A stretch of 64,000 bases of DNA, from positions 496,001 to 560,000 of the forward strand of contig CAYZHM010000001.1 in NCBI GenBank assembly GCA_964478225.1, given 5' to 3'. Made by a program: the position numbers and the translations under genes. This document shows positions 22,036-29,805 of this stretch, in pieces. The stretch's first letter is position 1, and each line of letters starts with the position of its first letter. The DNA comes from CAYZHM01 sp964478225 (GTDB lineage Bacteria > Pseudomonadota > Alphaproteobacteria > Micavibrionales > Micavibrionaceae). The notes beneath the pieces were generated by a model. That model worked only from the letters and a program-made list of their open reading frames with translations. It had not been told where the DNA came from and ran no database searches.

Positions 22036-22275
22036 ATGCCTATGGATGCTAAGACAATTGAAACCCTTATCAAGGAGGCTATTCCTGATGCCGAGGTCAA
22101 AATTGAGGACTTGCGAGGGGATGGGGATCACTATGCCGCCTACATCACGTCTTCTGTATTCATTGGAAAAACACGTGTTCAGCAGCATCAAATTGTGTAC
22201 GAAGCCTTGGGGAAAAAGATGGGGGGAGAGCTTCATGCGCTCGCTATCCAGACAAACGTACCAACAGAGAATTAA
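22036..22275 (+). CDS. BolA family protein
   Basis: A 79-residue BolA/IbaG-like protein. It has an N-terminal helix (TIETLIKEAIPDAEVKIEDL), then GDGDHYAAYITSSVFIGKTRVQQH, with the conserved His in HHH/QH position, and ends in HALAIQT. BolA proteins pair with monothiol glutaredoxins to bind Fe-S clusters and relay iron status. It lies 26 bp before grxD in the same direction, as in many alphaproteobacteria. Confidence 0.9.
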   Translation: MPMDAKTIETLIKEAIPDAEVKIEDLRGDGDHYAAYITSSVFIGKTRVQQHQIVYEALGKKMGGELHALAIQTNVPTEN

Positions 22276-22301
22276 TTATATACTTTAAAGGAGATTCACT
22301 C

Positions 22302-22628
22302 ATGCAGAATATTTTATTTGAACGTATACAAAAACAAATCGATGATAACGATGTTGTGCTTTACATGAAAGGTACAGCCGCGTTCCCACAATGTGGATTT
22401 TCGTCCCTTGTTGTGCAGGTTTTATCGCAACTGGGTGTTCCCTTTAAGGATGTGAATGTTCTTGAGGACAATGAACTTCGCGAAGGCATTAAAGAATTTA
22501 CAAACTGGCCAACTATTCCTCAGCTTTATATCAAGGGGGAATTTGTAGGTGGTTGCGATATCGTGCGTGAAATGTATGAAGCGGGCGAATTGCAGGATTT
22601 GCTGAAGCAAAAAGGACTGGCCGCTTAA
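22302..22628 (+). CDS. grxD: Monothiol glutaredoxin (Grx4)
   Basis: A 108-residue protein with the monothiol motif CGFS at residues 31-34, the WPTIPQLYI cis-proline segment and GGCDIV, all diagnostic of Grx4. It holds a glutathione-ligated Fe-S cluster shared between subunits or with BolA, and helps in Fe-S trafficking. An AAAGGAGA ribosome-binding sequence lies upstream. It is co-directional with bolA and convergent with rodA. Confidence 0.95.
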   Translation: MQNILFERIQKQIDDNDVVLYMKGTAAFPQCGFSSLVVQVLSQLGVPFKDVNVLEDNELREGIKEFTNWPTIPQLYIKGEFVGGCDIVREMYEAGELQDLLKQKGLAA

Positions 22629-22631
22629 TCA

Positions 22632-23765
22632 TTAAAAGCGGTTCATGCGGCTGTCCCTGTGAACGTACGCTGATATGATCAATCCGAAGCTGATCATGGC
22701 TGCGAGCATGGATGTTCCCCCATAGGAGATGAGTGGCAAGGGCGCTCCGACGACGGGCAGCAGCCCCATGACCATGCCGATATTGATAAATATGTAGACT
22801 GAAAAGTTAATCATCAGGCCCATGGATAAATAGCGCCCGTAATTGTGCCTAACATTCAAGGCCGTCCAAAGACCGTATAAAAACGTAATACCAAACAGTG
22901 TAAGCAGTGCCATTCCACCAATAAAACCCCACTCCTCTGCCCACAGTGTAAAAATAAAATCTGTTTGCTTTTCCGGCAGAAAATTGAGGTGGCTTTGGGT
23001 TCCTTGCAAGAAACCTTTTCCATCCAGACCGCCAGAACCCAACGCAATTTTAGATTGGGTGATGTGATAGCCCGCGCCAAGCGGATCAGATTCGGGGTCA
23101 AGAAAAGTCGTAACCCGCTTTTTTTGGTAATCGTGCATAAAATGCCAACCGATAGGAATAACAGCCAAGGCAGCGGCAGCACCCCCAATAAATAACCAGA
23201 TTGATGCCCCTGCAATAAAGAACATCCCTGCGCCTGCAAAAATGATCATGAGAGATGTACCAAGGTCGGGCTGGAGCATGACAAGGCCCACCGGAGCTAA
23301 AATAAGCAATGCTGGAATAATCAAAAAGGTAATGCGCCGCATATCGTCCCAGGTGGCAGAATGAAAATATCGCGCAAGCGCCATGACAACAGCAATCTTC
23401 ATAAGTTCCGAAGGTTGAATCTGTATGAATCCCAAGTCAATCCAACGCTGTGCCCCCATCCCAATCCGGCCCATTGCCTCAACGATCACAAGCATCATAA
23501 AGCCGCCGATATAAATCAGCCATGTCATATTGAACCAGAAGCGTATATCAATGAGGCCGATAATAATTGCAATTATAAACCCCATTACAAAACGCATGAT
23601 CTGACGCGAAGCCCAGGGATCAAGATTTCCGCTGCCTGCTGAATAGAGCGCCGTAAAACCTACACAAGCAATACAGGTTGCCAAAAACAGTAAAATCCAG
23701 TTTATGGACATAAGCTTGTCTATTAGGGTGGTCTCGCCTGAGTGAACCGTAATACCTCTTGCCAT
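22632..23765 (-). CDS. rodA: Peptidoglycan glycosyltransferase RodA
   Basis: A 377-residue SEDS-family protein with about ten membrane helices. Family segments are WIDLGFIQIQPSELMK, QPDLGTSL, GSGGLDGKGFLQGTQS and LPLISYGGTSML. RodA polymerises glycan strands for cell elongation together with PBP2. It is the last gene of the mre operon, directly abutting mrdA. Confidence 0.96.
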   Translation of the reverse strand: MARGITVHSGETTLIDKLMSINWILLFLATCIACVGFTALYSAGSGNLDPWASRQIMRFVMGFIIAIIIGLIDIRFWFNMTWLIYIGGFMMLVIVEAMGRIGMGAQRWIDLGFIQIQPSELMKIAVVMALARYFHSATWDDMRRITFLIIPALLILAPVGLVMLQPDLGTSLMIIFAGAGMFFIAGASIWLFIGGAAAALAVIPIGWHFMHDYQKKRVTTFLDPESDPLGAGYHITQSKIALGSGGLDGKGFLQGTQSHLNFLPEKQTDFIFTLWAEEWGFIGGMALLTLFGITFLYGLWTALNVRHNYGRYLSMGLMINFSVYIFINIGMVMGLLPVVGAPLPLISYGGTSMLAAMISFGLIISAYVHRDSRMNRF

Positions 23766-25634
23766 TTATAAAGCACCGCTCTTGTAAAAGTTTCCTGTCC
23801 TTGCCGTATCTGCAACTTTTCCTATACCGCGCTTTTGCGCTTCGTACAGTAAATCGCGTGCGATAGGGGCAGCACTTTTTGCCCCCCCTACTCCATGCTC
23901 CACCACCACACTGCAGGCATATTTAGGATAGTCAATTGGTGCATAACCAACAAAGAGAGCATGGTGGCGGTATTTCCATTGCAAATCTTCGTTTTTCACG
24001 CCCGCCTCACGCTGCGCCATTGTAATTCTTTTGACTTGAGCCGTTCCTGTTTTTCCGGCCATGGACATTCCTATCTCTTGGATTCGCGAACCGTAGGCAG
24101 TTCCGTGAGGGTCGTTTACGACAACTTCCATTCCTTTTCTTACCAATGCAAGATGTTCGGGATTTATATCTATCTGGGGCCAGTAAGGTCTGCTTGTTGG
24201 ATCGTCCCCTAATGACTGCACAATATGAGGTTTTACCGCGTAGCCACCATTCACCATCCGTGCTGTCATGACGGCCAGCTGCAAAGGTGTTACAAGTGAA
24301 TATCCTTGACCAATAGATGCATTGATCGTTTCGCCACCATGCCAAGACGTGCCGAAATGGCCGCGTTTCCACAACTGATCCGGAATCAAACCTGGGCGTT
24401 CTTGCAAATCAAAGCCCAGTTTATTTCCTAAACCCAGCTGCCTTGCCATATCTGCGATATTATCGATGCCAATTTCTGTTGAGAGCTTGTAAAAGAATAC
24501 GTCGCAGGATTCAGCCAATGCGCCGACAACATTTTGTGTGCCATGGCCGCTTGGTTTCCAGCAGTGAAAGCGGTTCGTGCCATATTGGTAATGGCCAGGG
24601 CAATACACTTTTGTATCTTCATGAATGTGTCCGGATTTCATTCCTGCAAGAGCCGTAACCATTTTAAATGTTGAGGCTGGAGGATATTGTCCAGCGATGG
24701 CTTTGTTGGTCAAAGGGCCGCCCGGGGTTGCTAACAGCTCTTCCCAGAGGGCGGCAGAGATTCCTTTACTCATGACATTCGGATCGTAAGAAGGGTGCGA
24801 AGACATGGCGTAGACTTCGCCTGTATGAACATCCATTAAAACTGCGGAGGCGCTGGTCTCCTGCGATATCCTTGAATGAAGAAAACGCTGAATTTCTCCA
24901 TCAATCGTAAGCACTATACGTTTGCCGGGCATGCCCGGAGATTCTTCGAGATCCCGGACTTCTCTCCCTACAACATTAACCTCTACCTTTGAATTCCCAG
25001 CCGACCCGCGCATGTCCTTGTCGTAAACTTTTTCAATCCCATCTTTGCCGATTTTGTAACCTGGCAATTTAAGCACGGGCGAGCCATCCATGTCTTTTTC
25101 ACTGACCGCGCCCACGTACCCCACCAAATGTGCTGTTGCTTGGCCGTAAGGATAGTTTCGCACTTCTGCCCTGTCGATTTGAAGACCAGGCAACTCCATA
25201 ATATTGACCTCAATCTTTGCTACGTCTTCCCAGTCCAGATTGCTCTTAACTTCTACAGGAACGAATTTTGGACTTTTGGATGCTTTTTTAATTATTGAAC
25301 CAATATCTTCCTTATCCAATTTTATATAGCGCGCAAGATTGTTCAGTGATTGCTCAAGATTTCCTGCCTCTTCCGGAATGCAGAGAACTCTAAAATTCTT
25401 TTCGTTGATGGCAAGAGGCACACCGTAACGATCAACGATTTGACCACGAGGCGGAGGGACTATCCGGACATTGATACGGTTGTTATCAGAAAGGACACGG
25501 TATTTTTGTCCCTGGAATAACTGCAACCAAGCAAGACGCGCGCCAAGCGCACCAAGAAATGTCACTTGCAGACCAGCGACTATAATGGCCCTTCTTGAAA
25601 AAACACGGACATTATCAGCATCATCATTGATCAT
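23766..25634 (-). CDS. mrdA: Penicillin-binding protein 2
   Basis: A 622-residue transpeptidase of the elongasome. One transmembrane helix lies at about residues 15-36, followed by a dimerisation (pedestal) domain beginning PPPRGQIVDRYG. The transpeptidase domain has the SxxK motif STFK at 321-324, SCD at 376-378 and KTG at 528-530. It crosslinks stem peptides in step with RodA. Its start overlaps the mreD stop by 4 bp. Confidence 0.96.
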   Translation of the reverse strand: MINDDADNVRVFSRRAIIVAGLQVTFLGALGARLAWLQLFQGQKYRVLSDNNRINVRIVPPPRGQIVDRYGVPLAINEKNFRVLCIPEEAGNLEQSLNNLARYIKLDKEDIGSIIKKASKSPKFVPVEVKSNLDWEDVAKIEVNIMELPGLQIDRAEVRNYPYGQATAHLVGYVGAVSEKDMDGSPVLKLPGYKIGKDGIEKVYDKDMRGSAGNSKVEVNVVGREVRDLEESPGMPGKRIVLTIDGEIQRFLHSRISQETSASAVLMDVHTGEVYAMSSHPSYDPNVMSKGISAALWEELLATPGGPLTNKAIAGQYPPASTFKMVTALAGMKSGHIHEDTKVYCPGHYQYGTNRFHCWKPSGHGTQNVVGALAESCDVFFYKLSTEIGIDNIADMARQLGLGNKLGFDLQERPGLIPDQLWKRGHFGTSWHGGETINASIGQGYSLVTPLQLAVMTARMVNGGYAVKPHIVQSLGDDPTSRPYWPQIDINPEHLALVRKGMEVVVNDPHGTAYGSRIQEIGMSMAGKTGTAQVKRITMAQREAGVKNEDLQWKYRHHALFVGYAPIDYPKYACSVVVEHGVGGAKSAAPIARDLLYEAQKRGIGKVADTARTGNFYKSGAL

Positions 25635-26176
25635 CGAATTCTCATGCTTCTTTGAACGCCGAGCACAGGAAGCAGTTTGTGTGTGGCATGCAACAAGATT
25701 GTCAATATTGGAAATATCAAAATTCCGCCAAGCATGAAAAGCTCAACGCCTTCCAAAGATAGTACTCTCCAGGCAATTAATGAATGTAACACCCATTGTA
25801 AAAAGAAGTGGGCCAGCAACACCATAGCAAATATGATCCAAACGACAGGAAATGTTTGCGCTATGAGAAAACGTCTTTGAGAGGTTATTACCACTCTGAG
25901 TATTCCAAAAAGCAAAGCATTTAAGCCGAGAGGTGCGCCCGTCATAGCGTCCATGACAACCCCCGCAAGAAACACCAACCACATTGGAAGCAGCGTCGGA
26001 CGGTGAATAAACCAATAGTATAATGTAATGAGAAAGAACGGATACTCCGAGAAATGTGCACCGACATTAGAGAATGAGACCGTATTCAAAAAGAAGAAGA
26101 GCATGATCACAGTGTAAGGAAGCACCATACGTAATGCTTTCTCAAATGTTTCACCCATCGTTGGGAACGGATTCAT
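25631..26176 (-). CDS. mreD: Rod shape-determining protein MreD
   Basis: A 181-residue inner-membrane protein with about five helices. It belongs to MreD by position between mreC and mrdA and by segments such as DAMTGAPLGLNALLFGILR. MreD is part of the elongasome core and has no enzymatic motif. The gene begins 37 bp after mreC and overlaps mrdA by 4 bp. Confidence 0.9.
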   Translation of the reverse strand: MNPFPTMGETFEKALRMVLPYTVIMLFFFLNTVSFSNVGAHFSEYPFFLITLYYWFIHRPTLLPMWLVFLAGVVMDAMTGAPLGLNALLFGILRVVITSQRRFLIAQTFPVVWIIFAMVLLAHFFLQWVLHSLIAWRVLSLEGVELFMLGGILIFPILTILLHATHKLLPVLGVQRSMRIR

Positions 26177-26213
26177 ATTACTTCCACACGCAAATTATAT
26201 TGTCTTATGCTTT

Positions 26214-27083
26214 TTAAGGCGCATCGACAATTTTTTGCAGACTCGTACTTTGCGGAAAATCTACAATGCGCACATAAACAATTCTATTTAGATCAGAGAA
26301 AAGTTTAACATGCGGTTTGCCATGTTCAACAGAAGATATTTCGCCAACAGCCAAACCTGGCGGAAAGGCGCCGGCATGGCCTGATGTTATGATGCGCATT
26401 CCAGGCTCAACAGGGCTGTCTTTGTCCAGATACTCCAGGGTAAGAGAATCAAGGTTATCTCCGGACGCGATGGCGTGCTGATTGGTGCCGGATATTAAAA
26501 CCGGGATCTTGGAGTTAATGTCGGTGAGCAGAAGTATACGTGAAACATTATCTCCCACCTCAATAATCCGGCCGATCAAACCACCGCCCGCCAGGACGGC
26601 TTGCCCCTTCTTAACGCCATCAGCAGACCCTGCAGGGACGAGCATAGTGCGTACGAAACGATTGGCAGAATCCGCAATAATACGTGCCGTAATGAAGGTT
26701 TGCTGTGGGTCTTCCTTAACGTTTAAGAGAGTGTGCAACGCTTTATTCTCAGATTCCATAACCAGCGCAGCTTGGTACCATTCACGAAGGCGTGCATTTT
26801 CTTCTGTTAGCCTTATGTTTTCAGCTTGAAGCATTGAAATTCCGGTCATGTCTCGGGTTACAAGCACTGCGCTTTGTAGCGGCGCAGAAATCGCTTTAAC
26901 CGCGGGAGACAGAGCACCAGCAATGCCAAGACGCATATTTTCAGCCATTTGAGGATTAAGGACGGATACGCCTATAAGACCCACACAAGTTACAAAGAAT
27001 ATAATGCCTGCCGCGCGGCCCGTTATGAACGGAACCGACGATGCAATTATTCTTGACTTGGATCTAGGCCTGAACATGCGCAT
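26214..27083 (-). CDS. mreC: Rod shape-determining protein MreC
   Basis: A 289-residue bitopic protein. It has one transmembrane helix (residues about 25-45), a coiled coil (about 85-120) and a beta-domain with VKKGQAVLAGGGLIGRI and SGHAGAFPPGLAVGEI, typical of MreC. It assembles in the periplasm and activates PBP2-RodA. It sits 60 bp after mreB. Confidence 0.95.
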   Translation of the reverse strand: MRMFRPRSKSRIIASSVPFITGRAAGIIFFVTCVGLIGVSVLNPQMAENMRLGIAGALSPAVKAISAPLQSAVLVTRDMTGISMLQAENIRLTEENARLREWYQAALVMESENKALHTLLNVKEDPQQTFITARIIADSANRFVRTMLVPAGSADGVKKGQAVLAGGGLIGRIIEVGDNVSRILLLTDINSKIPVLISGTNQHAIASGDNLDSLTLEYLDKDSPVEPGMRIITSGHAGAFPPGLAVGEISSVEHGKPHVKLFSDLNRIVYVRIVDFPQSTSLQKIVDAP

Positions 27084-27143
27084 GTCTCACTTATCGTAAT
27101 ATAAGTCAGCGCAGAAAACAAAAGGTATTCTCGGCGTGTATGC

Positions 27144-28184
27144 CTAGTACGCGCCGATCAGAACATGGCGCAAAGCCTTGCGTTCTTCAAGAGCGTGCCC
27201 TGTCCCCAGTGCGACGCAGGTCAACGGATCGTCGGCAACCGTGATGGCTAAACCCGTGGCGTGACGAAGGACAAAGTCCAAGTTCATAAGCAAAGCGCCG
27301 CCTCCGGTCAAAACAATACCTTTATCCACAATATCTGCCGCCAATTCAGGCGCTGTATGCTCAAGTGCGACTTTAACACCCTCGATAATCTGGCCAACAG
27401 GTTCGGCCAAAGCCTCCGAAATCTGGCGCTCAGTAACGACAATCTCCTTGGGAACACCGTTCATCAGGTCGCGGCCTTTGATTTGCATCGTACGGCCCTC
27501 GCCCTCAGCAGGCGGACAGGCAGAGCCTATCTCTTTTTTGATGCGCTCGGCCGTGCTTTCGCCAATAAGAAGGTTATGAACGCGGCGAATATAGGCGATG
27601 ATCGCCTCATCCATTTTGTCGCCGCCGACGCGTACAGACCTAGCATAAACAATACCGGCCAATGAAATGACTGCAACCTCAGTGGTTCCACCGCCAATAT
27701 CAACGACCATAGAGCCAGTTGGCTCAGTAATCGGCAAGCCGGCTCCAATCGCGGCGGCCATCGGTTCTTCAATCAAATAAACTTCGCTAGCGCCAGCGCT
27801 TTCGGCAGATTCCTGAATGGCCCGACGTTCAACCGCTGTGGAACCTGAAGGCACACATATGACCATCTTTGGTGAAACGAAGGAGCGGCGATTGTGAACT
27901 TTACGGATGAAGTATTTGATCATCGCCTCGGTGACCTCGAAGTCGGCGATTACGCCATCACGAAGCGGGCGCATGGCGGTGATATATCCGGGTGTGCGGC
28001 CAAGCATACGTTTGGCTTCGTTGCCGACGGCCAAAACCTGCTTTTTTCCGCCCGATGTATTCATCGCAACAACGGAAGGCTCGTTCAGCACAATCCCCTG
28101 ATCTTTGACATAGACGAGGGTATTTGCCGTTCCAAGATCAATAGCCATGTCGGCTGACATAAATCCGAAAAGTTTGGAAAACAT
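27144..28184 (-). CDS. mreB: Actin-like rod shape protein MreB
   Basis: A 346-residue bacterial actin. It has the phosphate-1 segment DLGTANTLVYVK, the VDIGGGTTEVAV phosphate-2 motif and the adenosine motif TGGGALL. I chose the ATG at 28184 (MFSKLFGF), the usual MreB N-terminus with a membrane-binding helix; the longer frame to 28226 would start inside a palindrome. No strong ribosome-binding sequence is visible. It heads the mreBCD-mrdA-rodA operon, which is transcribed leftward. Confidence 0.95.
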   Translation of the reverse strand: MFSKLFGFMSADMAIDLGTANTLVYVKDQGIVLNEPSVVAMNTSGGKKQVLAVGNEAKRMLGRTPGYITAMRPLRDGVIADFEVTEAMIKYFIRKVHNRRSFVSPKMVICVPSGSTAVERRAIQESAESAGASEVYLIEEPMAAAIGAGLPITEPTGSMVVDIGGGTTEVAVISLAGIVYARSVRVGGDKMDEAIIAYIRRVHNLLIGESTAERIKKEIGSACPPAEGEGRTMQIKGRDLMNGVPKEIVVTERQISEALAEPVGQIIEGVKVALEHTAPELAADIVDKGIVLTGGGALLMNLDFVLRHATGLAITVADDPLTCVALGTGHALEERKALRHVLIGAY

Positions 28185-28204
28185 GATAGGTAGAGTGATA
28201 GCAG

Positions 28205-28230
28205 ACACTCGATGCAATTGCATCAAGTGT
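28205..28230. promoter_or_regulatory. 26-bp near-perfect palindrome in the mreB leader
   Basis: The 13-bp arms ACACTCGATGCAA and TTGCATCAAGTGT are inverted repeats with a single mismatch; the central 14 bp GATGCAATTGCATC are perfect. In the mreB transcript the mismatch becomes a G-U pair. It ends about 20 bp before the start codon and may be an operator for the elongasome operon. Confidence 0.6.
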
Positions 28231-28285
28231 TTTAATTATCAGTTACAGATTTCAACAGGGAAAAAGAAAAAATGATGAAAAAGAA

Positions 28286-28411
28286 TTATCCTTGGCGTGC
28301 TTTGTAACGCGGATTCTTCTTGTTGATAACATACACACGTCCTTTGCGGCGGATAACGCGGCAATTACGGTCTCTTTTCTTCAATGTTTTCAGTGAATTA
28401 ACGACTTTCAT
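28286..28411 (-). CDS. rpmJ: Ribosomal protein bL36
   Basis: A 41-residue protein too short for most gene callers: MKVVNSLKTLKKRDRNC, then RVIRRKGRVYVINKKNPRYK and a short tail ARQG. This is the extended alphaproteobacterial L36 form with a single Cys, so the zinc ribbon of the four-ligand form is missing. It sits in the large subunit of the ribosome. It is a single gene between mreB and the EAL protein. Confidence 0.95.
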   Translation of the reverse strand: MKVVNSLKTLKKRDRNCRVIRRKGRVYVINKKNPRYKARQG

Positions 28412-28505
28412 ATCTTTCACACAAATCTAAATATTACGAATTTGCGCCACAATAAGGCTTAAGTCTTGACTTTGTCAAGCATTCGTCCAAGATTTTATAT
28501 CACAA

Positions 28506-29798
28506 ATGGTGTATTTTGAGCCTGTAACCTACCCTTGGTGGCTTAAATTTACAAAAAATTCATTATTTTCAGGTATTTCTTCATCTATGAGTCTTGAACA
28601 AACCAAAAAGTCCTATCAGTCCGGCGAGATCATTATGGCCCAAGGGGAACCTGGAAAAAGCGCCTATATTATCGAAGAAGGACGCGTTGAGATTGTCTTG
28701 AATAAGCCTGACGGCAAGGAACAGATCGTCGGGACACGTGGGCCTGGGACAATCATTGGAGAAATGTCCCTTGTTGACCACGCTCCCCGGACAGCAACTG
28801 TTCGCGCCATTGATAAATGTGTTCTCCTAGAAATTACTGAGGAAGACTTTTCCCGCCGCCTGGCAACCGCTGATCCGGTGCTGCGTATGACTACACAAGT
28901 TATCCTTACCCGTTACCGTGATACGTTGACACGTTCAGAAATAAATAGAGAAAGCCAAAATTGGCCTCCGGCGGAAGCTGTTGAGTTGAATTATGCGGAA
29001 CAGACGCATGCTGTAGAGCGGATTAAAATTGCTAACGAATTTCAAGCTGCCCTGAATAAAGGCGAGCTGACGCTTTATTACCAACCGATTATTGATCTTA
29101 AAACACATGCGATAGCAGGGTTTGAAGCGTTAATGCGCTGGATTCATCCTGAAAAAGGTTTTGTTCCGCCTGATATATTTATTCCAATTGCGGAAGATAG
29201 TGGTTTGATTGTTGATGCCAGCAAGTGGGCTTTGGAAGAATCATGCAAAGCATTGAAGCAAATTGAGGGGCAGACGGGCTATGAAGACGAGTTGTTTATG
29301 AGCGTCAACTTCTCAAGCACTGATTTTGCGTCTGATGGCTTTGTGAATAGTGTTTATAACACCGTCAGCAAACATGATATCCCGGCCAAGCAGATTCACC
29401 TTGAAATCACAGAGCGGCTCTTGATGGGCCAGCCCGATAATGCACGTGAGACCCTTAAGCAGTGCCGTGATGCTGGGATGGGCATTTCGATTGATGATTT
29501 TGGTACCGGATATTCATCACTCAGCTATCTTCATTACTTCCCTATCGATACTTTGAAAATTGATCGCCGATTTGTCAGCGATATGAACAAGGACGATAGT
29601 TCTATGGCGCTGATTAAATCAATAATTGCCCTTGGTAAAAACATGAAAATGCATGTCATCGCAGAAGGCGTAGAGGAAGAAGAAGAGGCAAAAATACTGG
29701 CGGATCTTGGCTGTGATATGGCGCAAGGGTACTATTTTGCGAAACCTGCGCCTTTGAAGGACGTTATCAATTTTATCATTGAGTCGCGAAAGCTTTAA
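28506..29798 (+). CDS. Cyclic-nucleotide-binding EAL domain phosphodiesterase
   Basis: A 430-residue soluble protein. Residues about 35-145 form a cyclic nucleotide-binding domain (YQSGEIIMAQGEPGKSAYII, then GTIIGEMSLVDHAPRTATVR, where the Glu and Arg-Thr pair fit a cNMP phosphate-binding cassette). Residues about 185-430 form an EAL domain with EALMRW, NFSS, EITE, DDFGTGYSSL, LKIDRRFV and AEGVE all intact, so it should hydrolyse cyclic di-GMP. The start is uncertain; the ATG at 28587 is possible. It converges with a CHASE2 adenylate cyclase gene 7 bp away. Cyclic AMP control of cyclic di-GMP breakdown is inferred. Confidence 0.88.
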   Translation: MVYFEPVTYPWWLKFTKNSLFSGISSSMSLEQTKKSYQSGEIIMAQGEPGKSAYIIEEGRVEIVLNKPDGKEQIVGTRGPGTIIGEMSLVDHAPRTATVRAIDKCVLLEITEEDFSRRLATADPVLRMTTQVILTRYRDTLTRSEINRESQNWPPAEAVELNYAEQTHAVERIKIANEFQAALNKGELTLYYQPIIDLKTHAIAGFEALMRWIHPEKGFVPPDIFIPIAEDSGLIVDASKWALEESCKALKQIEGQTGYEDELFMSVNFSSTDFASDGFVNSVYNTVSKHDIPAKQIHLEITERLLMGQPDNARETLKQCRDAGMGISIDDFGTGYSSLSYLHYFPIDTLKIDRRFVSDMNKDDSSMALIKSIIALGKNMKMHVIAEGVEEEEEAKILADLGCDMAQGYYFAKPAPLKDVINFIIESRKL

Positions 29799-29805
29799 AT
29801 CTTCA

